DNA of 64,000 nt, from contig CM075345.1 in assembly GCA_037693485.1 (NCBI GenBank), forward strand, positions 83,892,001-83,956,000. Direction: 5' to 3'. The DNA comes from Kitagawia praeruptora. Taxonomy: Eukaryota > Streptophyta > Magnoliopsida > Apiales > Apiaceae. The number at the start of each line of letters is the position of its first letter. The first letter of the stretch is position 1. Below the pieces are notes generated by a model that saw nothing but the letters and a program-made list of their open reading frames with translations, was not told where the DNA came from and made no database searches. Below, in pieces: positions 20,177 to 32,564 of the stretch. The position numbers and the translations under genes are program-made.

Positions 20177-21140
20177 ACAATTTCGACTATACATACACCC
20201 ATAGTTACTGGAGTGAACAGAGGACAACAAGAATCATCAAGACTGATTTATGGAAGTAAAGGAGAGAAAATAGAGAGATGGGGGAGAGATTTTGAGCGAG
20301 AGAGAAGAGATTGAAAAGAGAGAGATGGGAGAGACTTGAGAGATTAAAAATAAGAGAGAGTCGAGAGTTTTAGAGAACAGAACTCGAAAGAACAATCTGG
20401 ACACTGCTGGATTTCAAGATTAAAAGGGATAAGGGCCTTTTTAGAAATTACAGATTCTAAAAAAAATCTAGTTAAAACAATTAATTACCAATTTAAAATT
20501 CGATATAAAATATAAAATGGGGTGGAAAAATAAACTTTTCATTTTAAAAATAAAGAGTGTAAAATTACGAATGCCCACATATTTTTAAAATATTTTTAGG
20601 ATAAAAAATGAATTAAATATGAATTTTACAAGATTTGATTCTTTAAATGCAATAAAACTCTTAAAATCATTTTATAATACTTAAACACTCAAAATAATTC
20701 ATCCAATAATTTTAAAAACTAAATAATATCATATAGGTAATAACACAAAGAATTTCATGATTTTTTTTCAACTCCTATGATTTTATAAAAATATCAGAAG
20801 ATCAATATTGCATATTTAAATATATTTTTTAATCATAAAAATTCAAATAAAATGCACGTACTCACATTTCACATATACTTCGTCATATAAACATGTAAAT
20901 ATGATGTCACATACATTTAACCTAAAAAAAAAATTCCACACTGACGACGGTCTAATGAGAGTCGTTTCTCTCTATCTTCTCTCTAAAACCCTAGCCCAGC
21001 CGCCTCCTAAAATCAACCATTTCTGAACCTTTTTTCATCAATTTTAACCATAAAACCTTCACTAATTCACCCTTTTATCTATCTCTCTCACCCTTTTCTC
21101 TATATTCTTATATACTATTATTATTTTTATATTGTTTCCG

Positions 21141-21258
21141 ATGGTTGCTTTGTCCTGCATCTCACCTGGGTTTTCAGGCATGGGGTGTGATTTTGTGGGT
21201 CTTGTAGATGTTGAGAAAACTGATCTGGTTTTGGAGGTAGCAATTCATGAGGGTATCT
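21141..21258 (+). pseudogene. E6 ORF, N-terminal exon-like piece
   Basis: The ATG at 21141 (MVALSCISPGFSGMGCDFVG) opens a frame that is cut by E5 at 21258. It resumes after the right-hand duplication at 39008 for about eight codons and is cut again by the solo LTR at 39032. It corresponds to the start of the long frame at 40554-42620. Confidence 0.5.
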
Positions 21259-21429
21259 TTTTTTTTTTTGCTAATTAAATTTTTATACCATAGGAAAATG
21301 ATTACATCTCTAGGGGCATACCCCGCGATAAATAATACATTTGTCTAACGGAACAACATGGAAAAAAACAACAATAAAGCTAGATAAACTAGCAGTCAAC
21401 ATATCAAGATAAAACTAGAAAACTAGTTT
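21259..21429 (-). other. E5 structured 3' tail
   Basis: AAACTAG-AAAA-CTAGTTT hairpin at 21412-21429, a second hairpin GCTAG-ATAAA-CTAGC at 21379-21393, terminal GGGG/CCCC hairpin at 21313-21324, then the family end and poly-A (plus-strand T run). Confidence 0.75.
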
Positions 21430-21436
21430 AAACACA

Positions 21437-22574
21437 TTAAATAAAATCTCTGCCTGGATCATGAAATAAGAGCAACATCATATCCAAACCAGCCTTGATC
21501 TTCATGCGAACAAGCATCATGCGAATATCCACTTGCAACAAAATGGACCCTCCCCCAAACATGATACACCAGCATTCCTGTCTGAAGTTATCACTAACAA
21601 CAGAATGGTCCCATCTCCCAGCGTCCTCCTTTCGCATGAAACTATATGTCATCAACATCACACTAATGTTTCGAAGAAGCGAAACATCAACAATCCTAAG
21701 CAAAAGCTTCCTCCTTGGTTTCCCTGCATGAGTACCAAAGTACCCTACAAAAGCAGCGAGTCTATTAGCAGAATCAAGGCAAACAGTTAAGTTCTCGAGC
21801 AGGAAACTTCCCATGTTATCAATATTCTCAGCTATAGAACTGCACTTCTTCACATAGGTATCTAAAGCATCCTCCACCCATAAAGGTTCTTCAACCAATC
21901 CCTTCATCTCAAGGACATCATAACAAGCAAATAACCATGTTGCAATGCGCATTGCACACACTCTGTGAACATCCAGCTCTACACCTTGCTCCATCGCGCC
22001 CTCACCATTCAATGTCAAGTAATAACTACAATAACAACAATTAAAATAAGTGTAACCCCATGGTTCACACCCAAGTATCCTAAGCATACGCCTCAACATC
22101 CTTTCTGTCCCTTCCAGAACACAACCGCTACTCCTTAAATACTCAAAGGCTTCATCAATGTCCTTTTCATTCAGCTTGTTACCCACCTCCTCATCCATAA
22201 CCAACTTCTTATTGACCTGACTATCATTAACAATAGTCACTTCTTGATCAATAATAACCTGGACATTATCCTTCCACTTCAATGATTTCTTCACAGGTTT
22301 GACAACCTCCACATTAAGTGTAGACTTCCTAAGGCAAGCCTTTCGGCAAACCACTAGATTCTCTCTAGGCCAGTCATTTTCACCCAAAATTGGAAAGTCA
22401 ATTCCCTCATCCATCAAAGAGGAATTGACTCCCAAATCCACATTAGCACTAACAGAAATGTCAGTTGCTTCCGATGAATCGGACATTTCATTAATGAAAT
22501 CTTTAATTTCAACAACCAAATCGTTAAAAGTAACTTTCTTCTTAGAGTAGTAGATCTTACCTTCAAACGAGCTA
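21437..22574 (-). pseudogene. E5 ORF, C-terminal part (split by Ty3-B)
   Basis: Counting one copy of the CACGT duplication, the frame resumes directly as CSSFEGKIYYSKKKVTFNDL and stays open for about 378 codons to the stop at 21437. KSLKWKDNVQVII and IDEAFEYLRSSG match E8 (KMVRWKDDIETIM and VDEAFDYLKGND). After that the two diverge: E5 becomes Cys/Tyr-rich (FNCCYCSYYLTLNG) and ends in hydrophobic, Met-rich sequence (LDMMLLLFHDPGRDF), whereas E8 ends in RGGH. Apart from the Ty3-B insertion, the E5 ORF of about 494 codons has no stop or frameshift that I can see. Confidence 0.6.
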
Positions 22575-23613
22575 CACGTTGTAACACCCCCAGATCCGGG
22601 GTCCGGGATCGGGTCGTTACGGTCTTATTTTCCATGATTAATACTTTACTTGAGTCCACAATAAATAAATCACCTGCTGTGACCCCACAATAATAACCAC
22701 TCACACACACACAGTTATAGTCCCAGAGATGAAATTGAAATAAGTCTTGCATTACTGGTTTACGAATAAAAGTTATTACAAGCCAAAAGGATAACATCAT
22801 AAGTTTAAAAGTTTTGCCGTTGATTAATCATTATTGATACATATAAGTTAACTGGAAATCAAGGCTGCTGAGCTATGCTACCTCAGCAATGGCAGCGATG
22901 ATATCAACGGGTAGCCCTGTGGGGCGGGTAACCTGCTTGCGTCGAGTGCGCCTGACGCGGGCCATGTGACCTAGCTGTTGTTGTGACATAATAAATAAGC
23001 AAGGGTGAGCAACAGCCCACCAACAATATATAACTGTGCAGTAATATATAAGACAGTTCAAAGATATGTTTTGAAATCATATGCCATGCATTAGAGAAAA
23101 TATTGCCAGTTTAATATAAAGGATGAAGTTACAAGGTAACTCAATAGATGTATATTTTGTGTAAGCATATGCTATGCCAAAATAAGCAAGATAGCATCAT
23201 TTTCATAAAAATCGGAACTTGCAGAATGATGTTGCAATTCCAGTTTGAAATACTTTTCAACTCTGCCAACTATGATGGTGTTGCAGAAAATTTCCAACAT
23301 TGAGTGATGAACTAATACGGGAGCATTGCGGCGCCAGATGCCCTGACGTTTACGGGGATCAGTCGTATGTCATGCATCTCATCAGTCGTTCTCTACATGT
23401 AGAAGGTAGCTCCGACGGATTTACTTGTCTACCGTCCTCTGGAACTCCTAAGCCAACGGTTGGGCTATTGCTGGACCGGCGCCACTCGGCCACTTACGCG
23501 TCTCCTAGTTCATTCCACATCCATAACTTTGAAACGTAAAGTTCGTCCCCCTTTCCCCAAGTATAATACTTGTTGATAAGACTCCACAAGGTAGTCATAT
23601 CTAAATGGAAAGG

Positions 23614-23771
23614 TAATCATTATGAGTCTTACGATGAATTTGATTGGGGAGTTCAATGGCAAAAGGAAGGGGATTCATTAGCTCGTTATTTAGTACGAAT
23701 CGGTGAAATGACAGAATCAATAAAAATTATTCAACAGGCTTTAGAAGGAATTCCGGGGGGGCCCTATGAGA
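23614..23771 (+). other. ndhH: Plastid DNA fragment (ndhH) inserted in LTR
   Basis: The left LTR has 158 bp here where the right LTR has 13 bp (34802-34814). Its plus-strand translation reads NHYESYDEFDWGVQWQKE, then GDSLARYLVRIGEMTESIK and IIQQALEGIPGGPYEN. This is the interior of plastid NdhH (49-kDa-like subunit of the NDH complex), recognised by sequence; only about 52 codons are present, so it is a nuclear plastid-DNA insert (NUPT), not a gene. Its right junction shares ATTTCCC with the LTR sequence. Replacement of 13 bp by organelle DNA is typical of filler capture during end joining. Confidence 0.85.
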
Positions 23772-24049
23772 ATTTCCCAAGCTGCTGCTTGTTAATGGAT
23801 AATGACTTGTTCCAACATTCTTACCCCTCGAATAATGAGTGGGTACACGTAATACCATGAATAATAGCAACCAAGTTGCGAGTGAACAAATAATTTATGA
23901 CCGGGCAGTCACAAGATAAATAACATTCTTCAAGTCAGGTTCCCTTATATTCGAATCGAAGGAAGAATGGAATTACTGAGAACCTTCCTTGATAATATAA
24001 TAATAATAGGACTCTAAAATAATTTATATAATATTCGAGGGTTGATGAT

Positions 24050-24840
24050 ACTATGTGAATGAAACCAAGTATCTTAGAAACGAGTTAGAAGAATTAAATA
24101 AATATTCCAAGAATATTTCTTGAGTCACGGGTATTGGAAAGGTGTTGCTCGGAATAATCTTTGAATAACTGTTCAGAATAATATTCATTGGACGAATAAT
24201 GAATATTCCCATAGTATTTTATTGATGAAATAATCGTCAAACGGATATTTGAAATAATATTCATTGAATAAATAATGAATATTCAACTTAAGAATGATAC
24301 TTATTGATGAAGTAATTATCGATTGAATATTTGAGACCATATTCATTGAATAAATAATGAATATTCGACTTAATAATAATTATCGAAGAAATGAATATCG
24401 AATGAATATTTAAAATCATGTTCAATAATAGAATTGACTTTAACTGAATGTCGAAGATAATATTTATCGAATAACTGAAGTTCGAATCAATGCTCAACTA
24501 ATATTTATAAAATAAATAGAGATCGAATGAATATTCGAAATAATATTCATTTAAATAAATAAGACTTGAATGAATATTTAAAATAATATTCATTAAATAA
24601 ATAAACTCGAATGAATATTCAAACTAATATTTATCGAGTTAATAAGAATGAATGTTCTCTAATTAAATAACTTAACTGAGAGTTCGAAATAATATTCGAA
24701 TATTTAATCGACTTTAGATGAATATTAAACATATAATATTCCTCGAATAAATAAACATCTGATGAATAATCCGAATAATATTTATCAAATAATCTCAAGG
24801 AATATCCCAACAATATTCGCCAGATAACAAATGGAAAATA
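24050..24840. repeat. AT-rich subrepeat array in Ty3-B LTR (left copy)
   Basis: Degenerate units of about 45-60 bp built from ATTCATTGAATAAATAATGA and GAATATTC-type palindromes, about 14 units. The same array is at about 35096-35880 in the right LTR. It could form hairpins on either strand. Confidence 0.6.
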
Positions 24841-27385
24841 TTTACTTAAATATTTTCCTCTGAAAATAATATCAATATATCAAGGAATATCGACTCCCGG
24901 TCTATAATCAAAGAATGAGATTCATCGCCCTTCGATTAAGGGTCTAAATAATTTCCGGCTTATAACTGATATATATCAATCTAGCTTATAAGCCAACAAT
25001 AAATCAGGGAACATGTGTATCAATATGACTTTTAAAGTAGGCATGCATGCTATGGCATATGTACTGTAACAGAAACATATATATACATATACATATATAT
25101 ATTCACAACAACAGCCTTAAAGAAGGATTTGAAACTTGCCTGGAAATCGAGTACGAGTAGGGGTAGTAGTAGCGTGTCCCGGGTCAGCCTGATGATCTAT
25201 AATTAGCCAAGGCATTCAGGATTAATCACTTAACACCTTTCAAAAGGTTACGTATAAACTTAACTTAAATCGAAACACGTTTTCAAGTCGTTTCGTTATA
25301 CCCCTCTAATTCACTCTTATTATTGCCTTTATTACCCGACACTTGTTCGTTACTAAAGCATGACATTACACTTACATATGGTAAGTATTTAAATCGTATA
25401 AGTTTTAAAGTCGAAAGATTAGACCTCGACATTTATCGATCGTTTTCTAAGTGGTTTACCGAAGTTATAACCAAGTATACCTCTTAGGGGTACTTTCGTA
25501 CTTAACCATGATTCGAACATTTTTATAAAATCGGAAAACGATCCATTTGACATGCGGTCTTCTCCCACACCTTCCTTTTTATCTCTATTATGTAATTATC
25601 ACGATTCGCCACTGATTAAACAACATTAAAGGGAATCAATTTCAATTACGAACTTTTGATTACGGTTCCGAACCACTTTTACGAATTTAATCATAACTCC
25701 TAAACCGTAAGTCTGTTTCATGCGATCTTTATATCAAAACGAAGCTCATAACATAATCTAGCTAATCATGGCAAAAGTCGAAGCTAAACAGTGAGTTATA
25801 CCTTCTGTCAAATTCGTGTTCTTAATGTTAACAAAATTTCGGCATTACGACGGCTATAAATCGAATATGTCTAAATTCCAAACCTTCCAATAATCAAGGT
25901 ATCCATCCCAAACAACATATACATGATATATCACCATGAACTGAGGCCAAGCAATGCCTTTCCGTTCATCTAAACTATTTTTAACATTTATCAAATCTAA
26001 ATCACAATCATGCTTATAATCATGCTTATAACATGAACATAATACTAACTAAGCTAGATCCATCAAGAACATGCAAAATCTCAAAGTAAAGCCTAGGATT
26101 TCAAGTTGTTATACCTTCCTTGGAGTATGATCTAGCCTCACTATGCTTGGTATGGTCCTTAGAAGTGCTTAAACTTGCTAAATCAACCAAAGAAATCAAG
26201 GAAAAACAAGATTAGTTCATGAAAACACTATTCACCCTCCTCTTAAATCATTTTTTTTGAAAATGGAAAAAGAAGAGATTGAAGCTAGGATTTTGAGGAG
26301 ATCATTTATATGAAATGTAAGTCTCACCATAAAAGTTTCAAGATCAACAAATGGTTGGAAGTTGAATTTTGATTTTGGAATTAAGGTATTTGCCGAATGG
26401 AGATAAAAGAGAGAGATGGATGTTCTTGCTTGGTTTATTTGCTTTACTCTCATCCAAATTGTATTATTGTGGTGTTAAGATAATATCTTGGATGATAAAG
26501 TAGCTTTATTAAAGGTATGATGCAAGGAATGATGTAATTAGGAGACAAGTGTTGATCATTGGTTGATTTAAGGCTTAACCAAGTAGTTAGCTTGCTAAGT
26601 ACTAGTTGATCTCTAATGGTTCTAGTTAGTCTTGTAACTAGAATGGTTACTAGATATTTTCTAGTAGCTTGCACAAGACTCTTGCTCCCTCTGCTTGTTT
26701 CTTTGTCCGTTTATTGCTTAATTCGTTGATCGTTCGAGGGAATAACTCATTCGTTTCTAGTTAGGGTTTTACCGAAAACCTTCTTAATATTTATAATACT
26801 TATTCCTCATCTTTCTTAATACTTCTCGAATTTAAATTCCTTAATTCCCTTTTATAAATCCTTAAGTATTGCAGTGTCCAGGGAAATCTCGGAGAAAATA
26901 AAAGTGCTCTTTTTCTGAATCCGACAGCTTTTACATACACTTATTTTCCTCCTGGATCACTAATACGAACTCAGAAATCCGTTCCGAATACCGGGTATAA
27001 CATTATTATAATAATATTCCAAATTCCACCAAAATCACTATTCATCACTTATTTTTATTTAATTCCTATAATTAGGAAAATGAACCTGGTTCACTCTCGA
27101 GTGCTTTTTAACCTTTTTACAGAACCGCTGGACTTATAACAGATATTGATTTGGATGACACAAGAATAATCTTACTTGAAGTAATATACTTATATTCTTA
27201 GGAGATAGATCATTCTTATCTATGCCGTCAACCAAAAGTATTCTGCATGACATATAAATAATTGAATTCAAATCCATTCCATTCATTTAATAGGTCTTCG
27301 TTACATCGCAGTCATAACCACTATTCATTCCCACATTATTACATAATAAAAAGTTTTAATTCTACCAAAAATCTGGGTTCTTACA

Positions 27386-27398
27386 GTCTCCCCTCCTT
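27386..27398 (-). promoter_or_regulatory. Ty3-B polypurine tract
   Basis: Minus strand AAGGAGGGGAGAC lies immediately upstream of the 3' LTR. It is the expected RNase H-resistant primer for plus-strand synthesis. Confidence 0.8.
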
Positions 27399-27418
27399 AA
27401 AAGGATTCCGTCCCGGAA

Positions 27419-30400
27419 TCAGCTTGAAAACAAACGGGGGTACTTTTCCATCATTGCACTTTCTAGCTCCCAGGTTGATTCTTCTATGTTGTGGTTCTGC
27501 CATAAAACTCTGACAAGCTTGATGACCTTGTTTCGGAGCACTTGATCTTTTCTGTCTATGATTTCCACAGGTTGCTCTACGTAGGTCAAATCTGGTTGCA
27601 TGTCCACGCGCTCATATTCCACTATGTGCTTGGCATCTGGGTTATATTTCCTTAGCATTGAGACATGGAACACATTGTGCACTTGCTGCAGGTTTGGGGG
27701 TAATGCCAGTTCATAAGCTAGCTCCCCAATACGTCTTAAGACCTCAAATGGTCCAATATATCTAGGGCTCAGCTTCCCTTTCTTTCCAAACCTCATTAAA
27801 CCCTTCCAAGGAGACACTTTCAGGAACACTAGGTCCCCCACTTCATATTCTTTTCCTTTCCGAACTAAGTCGGCATATTTCTTTTGTCGATCCTGTGCTG
27901 CTACCAGTCGACCTCTGATTAAATCCACTGCATCTTTTGTTCGTTGGACCATCTCAGGCCCGAGCATCTTTCGCTCTCCGACTTCATCCCAATATAAGGG
28001 AGATCGGCATTTCCTTCCATAAAGGGCCTCGTAAGGTGGCATCCCTATGCGTGAATGAAAGCTATTGTTGTAGGAGAACTCAATCAATGGCAAGTGATCA
28101 TCCCAATTTCCTTTAAAGTCTATAGCACAGACTCTCAACATATCTTCTAGTGTCTGGATGGTCCTTTCACTTTGCCCGTCTGTCTCGGGATGGTAAGCTG
28201 TACTCATGTTTAGCCTGGTTCCCACACATTCCTGAAAGCTCCTCCAAAACCTGGAGTTAAATCTGGGATCTCTATCAGATACTATGGCGACTGGGACTCC
28301 ATGTCGCGCCACTATCTCTTTGAGGTAGATATCTACTAGCCTATCGACCGTGTACCTTTCATTGATAGGAAGAAAGTGAGCTGACTTTGTTAGTCGGTCT
28401 ATAATCACCCATATGGCATCATGATTTGCTTTGGTCCTTGGTAAACCTACTACGAAGTCCATAGCTATATGTTCCCATTTCCATTCGGGAATCTCTAAGG
28501 GGTGCAGAAGTCCACTGGGCCTCTAGTGCTCTGCTTTCACTTTCTGGCAAGTCAAGCATTTGCTTACCCATTCTACCACGTCCTTTTTCATGTTGGGCCA
28601 CCAGTAGTACTCTTTCAAATCTCTATACATCTTGGTGCTACCGGGGTGCACTGAGTATCCTGAGTTGTGTGCCTCATATAGAATTTCTTCCTTGAGTTCC
28701 TGATCGTTTGGGACCCATATCCTCCACATATATCTCATGATTCCTCCTTTATCTTTTTCACACTTGATTTCTTCCCCAGTCATTAATTCCTTTGTCGAGT
28801 TCTTTTCTTCTTCCATCATTTGTTCTTGGCATAACCTAATCTTTTCCAACAATAGAGGCTGGATCCGAATTTCCATCAACTTTTCTTGACCTTCTTCAGG
28901 TATCTTAATCTCAATTTCCAGCCTCTCAAAGTCTTTTATCAATTCTTTCTCTGTAGTTATCATTTTGAGCTTCTCTTTCCTACTAAGGGCGTCAGCCACC
29001 ACATTGGCTTTGCCCGGGTGATAACGAATCTCACAGTCGTAATCCTTGATTAGCTCTAGCCATCTTCTCTGGCGCATGTTAAGCTCTTTCTGCGTAAAAA
29101 TGTACTTGAGACTCTTATGGTCAGTGTAAATCTCACACTTCTCTCCATACAAGTAGTGCCTCCAAATTTTTAAGGCAAAAACAATTGCTGCTAATTCTAG
29201 ATCATGGGTGGGGTATCGGATCTCGTAATCCTTCAATTGTCTTGACGCATATGCTATTACCTTGCCGTGCTGCATAAGCACGCATCCCAATCCTTTATGC
29301 GAAGCATCACTGTAAATCACGAAATCTCCTTTTCCATCAGGCAACGCCAATACTGGGGCCGTTACCAACCTCTTCTTCAGCTCTTGAAAACTCTTCTCGC
29401 ATTTTTCAGTCCATTCAAATTTCTCAGTTTTCTGGGTAAGTCGAGTTAACGGGGCTGCAATCTTTGCAAAATCTTGAACAAATCGTCTATAATATCCTGA
29501 TAACCCTATGAAACTCCTTACCTCTATTGGAGTGGTTGGTCGCTCCCAATTTGAAACTGCCTCTATCTTGGAGGGGTCAACTAGCACTCCTTCTTTGTTG
29601 ATTACGTGCCCTAAAAATTGTACTTCATTTTTCCAGAACTCACACTTTGAGAATTTGGCATATAATTGCTCTTTCCGGAGCGTCTCTAAGGTTATCCTCA
29701 AATGTTCAGCGTGTTCTTCCTCTGTCTTTGAGTAGATCAAAATATCATCAATAAAGACTATAACAAACTGGTCCAAATATTCCTTGAACACTCTATTCAT
29801 TAAATCCATGAAAGCTGCTGGGGCGTTGGTCAATCCGAATGACATCACCAAGAACTCATAATGTCCATACCTAGTACGGAATGCAGTCTTTGGAATATCT
29901 TCAGGTTTAATCTTCAGCTGGTGATATCCGGTTCTCAAGTCAATCTTGGAGAAATACACAGCTCCTCTTAGCTGGTCAAACAAATCATCAATTCTGGGCA
30001 ACGGGTACTTATTCTTTATTGTTAGCTTGTTCAACTCTCGATAGTCGATGCATAACCTCATACTCCCGTCCTTTTTCTTGACGAACAATACTGGTGCGCC
30101 CCAAGGCGACACACTGGGTCTTATCATACCCTTATCCAACAATTCCTGTAGTTGCTTTGCTAGCTCTTTCATTTCCACCGGTGCTAATCGGTATGGGGCC
30201 TTTGAAACTGGCGCCGTCCCCGGGGCTAACTCGATAGCAAACTCAATCACTCTATCTGGTGGTAATCCAGGAAGATCTTCAGGAAACACATCTTCAAATT
30301 CGTTAACCACCGGAATGTCTTGTATCTTGGGCGCCTCTTTCTGGGTGTCGATAACGTAAGCTAAATAAGCTTCGTTTCCTTTTCGTAGCAGTCTCTTGGT

Positions 30401-32140
30401 CTGTGCCATGGTTAGAATGGCCTGGGTCTGTCGTAACCCTTTAAACACTATTTCCTTATTTCCTGGGGTTTTCAACTTAACCTTTTTCCCTTTACAATCT
30501 ATTTGCACATTATTACGAGACAACCAGTCCATTCCCAAAATAACATCGAATTCCCCTAGCTTAAAAGGGATCAAATCAACACAGAAGGATCGTCCTCCTA
30601 TTTCTATTTTGCAATCGGAGTGAATCTGATTAACTGGAACGACTTCCTGATTAGCTATCTCTACTTGCAAAGACTCCCTTAGTGGTTGAGTTTTAAGTTT
30701 CAATTTATGTGCAAAATCTCTAAATATAAAAGACTTAGTTGCCCCAGAATCAAATAAAACATTTGCACTGACTGAATTGAGGGAAAATGTACCTGCTATC
30801 ACATCCGTGTTCCTCACGGCATCTTGTACTGTCATGTTAAAAGTTCTGGCAATTGGTGGCCTGTTGGAGGCAGCTCTGCTTGCCCCTGATGCTACTGGCT
30901 TGTTCATCGGGCAATCCCTCCTCATGTGACCTGGACGACCACACTGAAAACAAGTAGTGCCTTTGCTGGCAGTAGGAGCAATCGCGGTACACTGGTGGGC
31001 ATAGTGGCCCGCTCGCCCACACTTATAACAGACCGTCTGTTTCTGAGTACACACCCCGGAATGTCTCTTCCCACAAGTGGCACATACTGGTAGTGGAGGT
31101 CTGGAATGATGGGAACGGGACACTCCTGCTTGTTGGCCGCCCTGGCTCACAGTTGCACTCCCAGATGGTTTAAACCCAACACTCCTCCCAGGTAGGGAAA
31201 CTGCTCCTCGGTTGAACCTATTCGGGGGTCTTCCTCCTGCGGAACCTCCGCCCATACTGGCATGCTTTCTCTTTAATCCCCCTTTTTCTCTTTCTCTCTG
31301 TGCCTGATCACTACCTGCTTCCACAATGGTTGCCTTTTGTACCAAGGTGGCATAATCATTAATCTCTAAAACTGCCACTCTGTTCTGAATCCACTGTTTT
31401 AGCCCTTGCTGAAACCTGTTAGCTTTCTTTTCTTCAGTGTCCATAAACTCTGGTACAAATCTTGATAGCTCAGTAAATTTGGCTTCATAATCAGCCACTG
31501 TCATATTGTTCTGCTTCAGTTCCAAAAACTTAAGTTCCATCTGGGTTTTCATGAACCTTGGAAAGTACTTCTCAAGAAACAACTGCTTAAACCTATCCCA
31601 GGTTACTATGGCATCTGTTTCCATATTCTTCTTGGCTTCCCACCAGTAGTTGGCTTCACCTTTTAGAAGGTAGGTAGCAAAAACAGTCTTCTGGGCCTTC
31701 TCAATGCTTAAAATCTCAAAAGATTTCTCCATTTCCTTGATCCATGCCCTTGCCTCAACAGGATCAGCCGATCCGTGAAACTCTGGGGGTTTGAGGGACT
31801 TGAAGGCCCTAAAGGAATTGGCCACAGTGGTATTGTTCCCTTGGGGTGGTTGGGGATATTGGTTCAAATTCTGCCTTAGCAGATCCATAAATTGTCCCAT
31901 GGGGTTTTCGCCCTGGTTCTTCCCATGCTGTTCAACTTCAGTCTCCCCTTCTTCTTCTTCCTCTTCGAACTCCGCAGTATAAAAGGTTTCATCCCCCATC
32001 CCATACTGGGAATCCTCCTGCTCATTGTAGTCCTGATCCTGTTCTTCATTATACTCAAAATTTTCCTCATGTTGATTGTGACTTTCTTGGTCAGTAGACT
32101 CGTGGGGGTTAGCCCTAGTACCCATTCTTCTTGGTGGCAT
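27419..32140 (-). pseudogene. Ty3-B gag-pol polyprotein with one nonsense codon
   Basis: The start is taken at the ATG at 32140 (MPPRRMGTRANP), nine codons inside a longer open frame. Domains in order: gag capsid region (FLEKYFPRFMKTQMELKFL); three Cys/His clusters (CATCGKRHSGVC, CYKCGRAGHYAHQC, CFQCGRPGHMRRDC); aspartic protease (LFDSGATKSFI); reverse transcriptase with VFIDDILIYS; RNase H (IYSDASHKGLG, YTDHKSLKYI, ADALSRK); integrase HHCC zinc finger (AHNSGYSVHP, CLTCQ) and catalytic D-D-E (IIDRLTKSAHFLP, VSDRDPRFNSRFW, HPETDGQSERT). The C-terminus has VLWQNHNIEESTWELE, a chromodomain-like segment. One in-frame TAG at 28523-28525, just after the zinc finger (KVKAEH-stop), splits it into about 1205 and 347 codons plus 20 between. 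The likely parent codon is CAG. All catalytic residues I checked are present. Confidence 0.9.
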
Positions 32141-32564
32141 TTTACTGAAAATTTGGACAATATACATTAGGTTTATTTACCTATTTCAGAGGGTTTCTCC
32201 TCACAGTATGGATGCATAAATGGATTTAGGATCCCACGGTTCTATATATCATGGCAGTTTTAGCCGAAAGCAGTGCGGACAGATATAATATGATAAACTA
32301 GTGATCGCGTCATAAGAAAACTGAAATGACTGAAAAGGGAAATAAATATATACCAAGTACCAAACGGTACAACATCCGACATACAACAACAGTTTTCAAA
32401 GAAATACAACCATCCGAATAATAACTAGTCAAAAGTGAAATAAGCTGTCTATCTGTCTAGTCTGCAACAGGGAACCACAAGCTGAAACTATCCCTACCAA
32501 AAATCGGCACTACTATGACCGTACAAGACTAGACAACTAGACCAATACATCACTAACACTACAG

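Larger units (their letters stand above)
18186..20191 (+). mobile_element. LINE-tailed element E4 with 15-bp target duplication
   Basis: The body is 18201-20176. Duplications are ACAATTTTGACTATA (18186-18200) and ACAATTTCGACTATA (20177-20191), differing by one base. The second Ty3-A LTR has the uninterrupted site near 56161-56175, so the empty allele is directly visible. The 5' leader is ATGAGAATTC, a CTCT-rich run, AAAACCCTAAATT and GCTGCCATG. Confidence 0.9.
22580..27385 (-). repeat. Ty3-B 3' LTR (left copy)
   Basis: Begins TGTAACACCCCCAGATCC and ends GGGTTCTTACA on the plus strand. It matches the right LTR throughout except for the 158-bp plastid segment at 23614-23771. It contains an AT-rich subrepeat array at about 24050-24840 and a TA/CA microsatellite at about 25076-25102. 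Confidence 0.95.

Noticed and set aside
20954..21120. Shared ATGAGAGTC leader read as a coding start
   Set aside because: Frames from this ATG close or diverge between copies; a conserved leader or promoter motif is more likely.
22873..23061. 62-codon minus-strand ORF present in both Ty3-B LTRs (also 34061-34249)
   Set aside because: Identity follows from the LTRs being near-identical; there is no independent sign of coding.
23570..23860. 96-codon plus-strand ORF containing ndhH residues
   Set aside because: Only the 158-bp plastid insert is homologous; the ends are LTR sequence, so it is not a gene.
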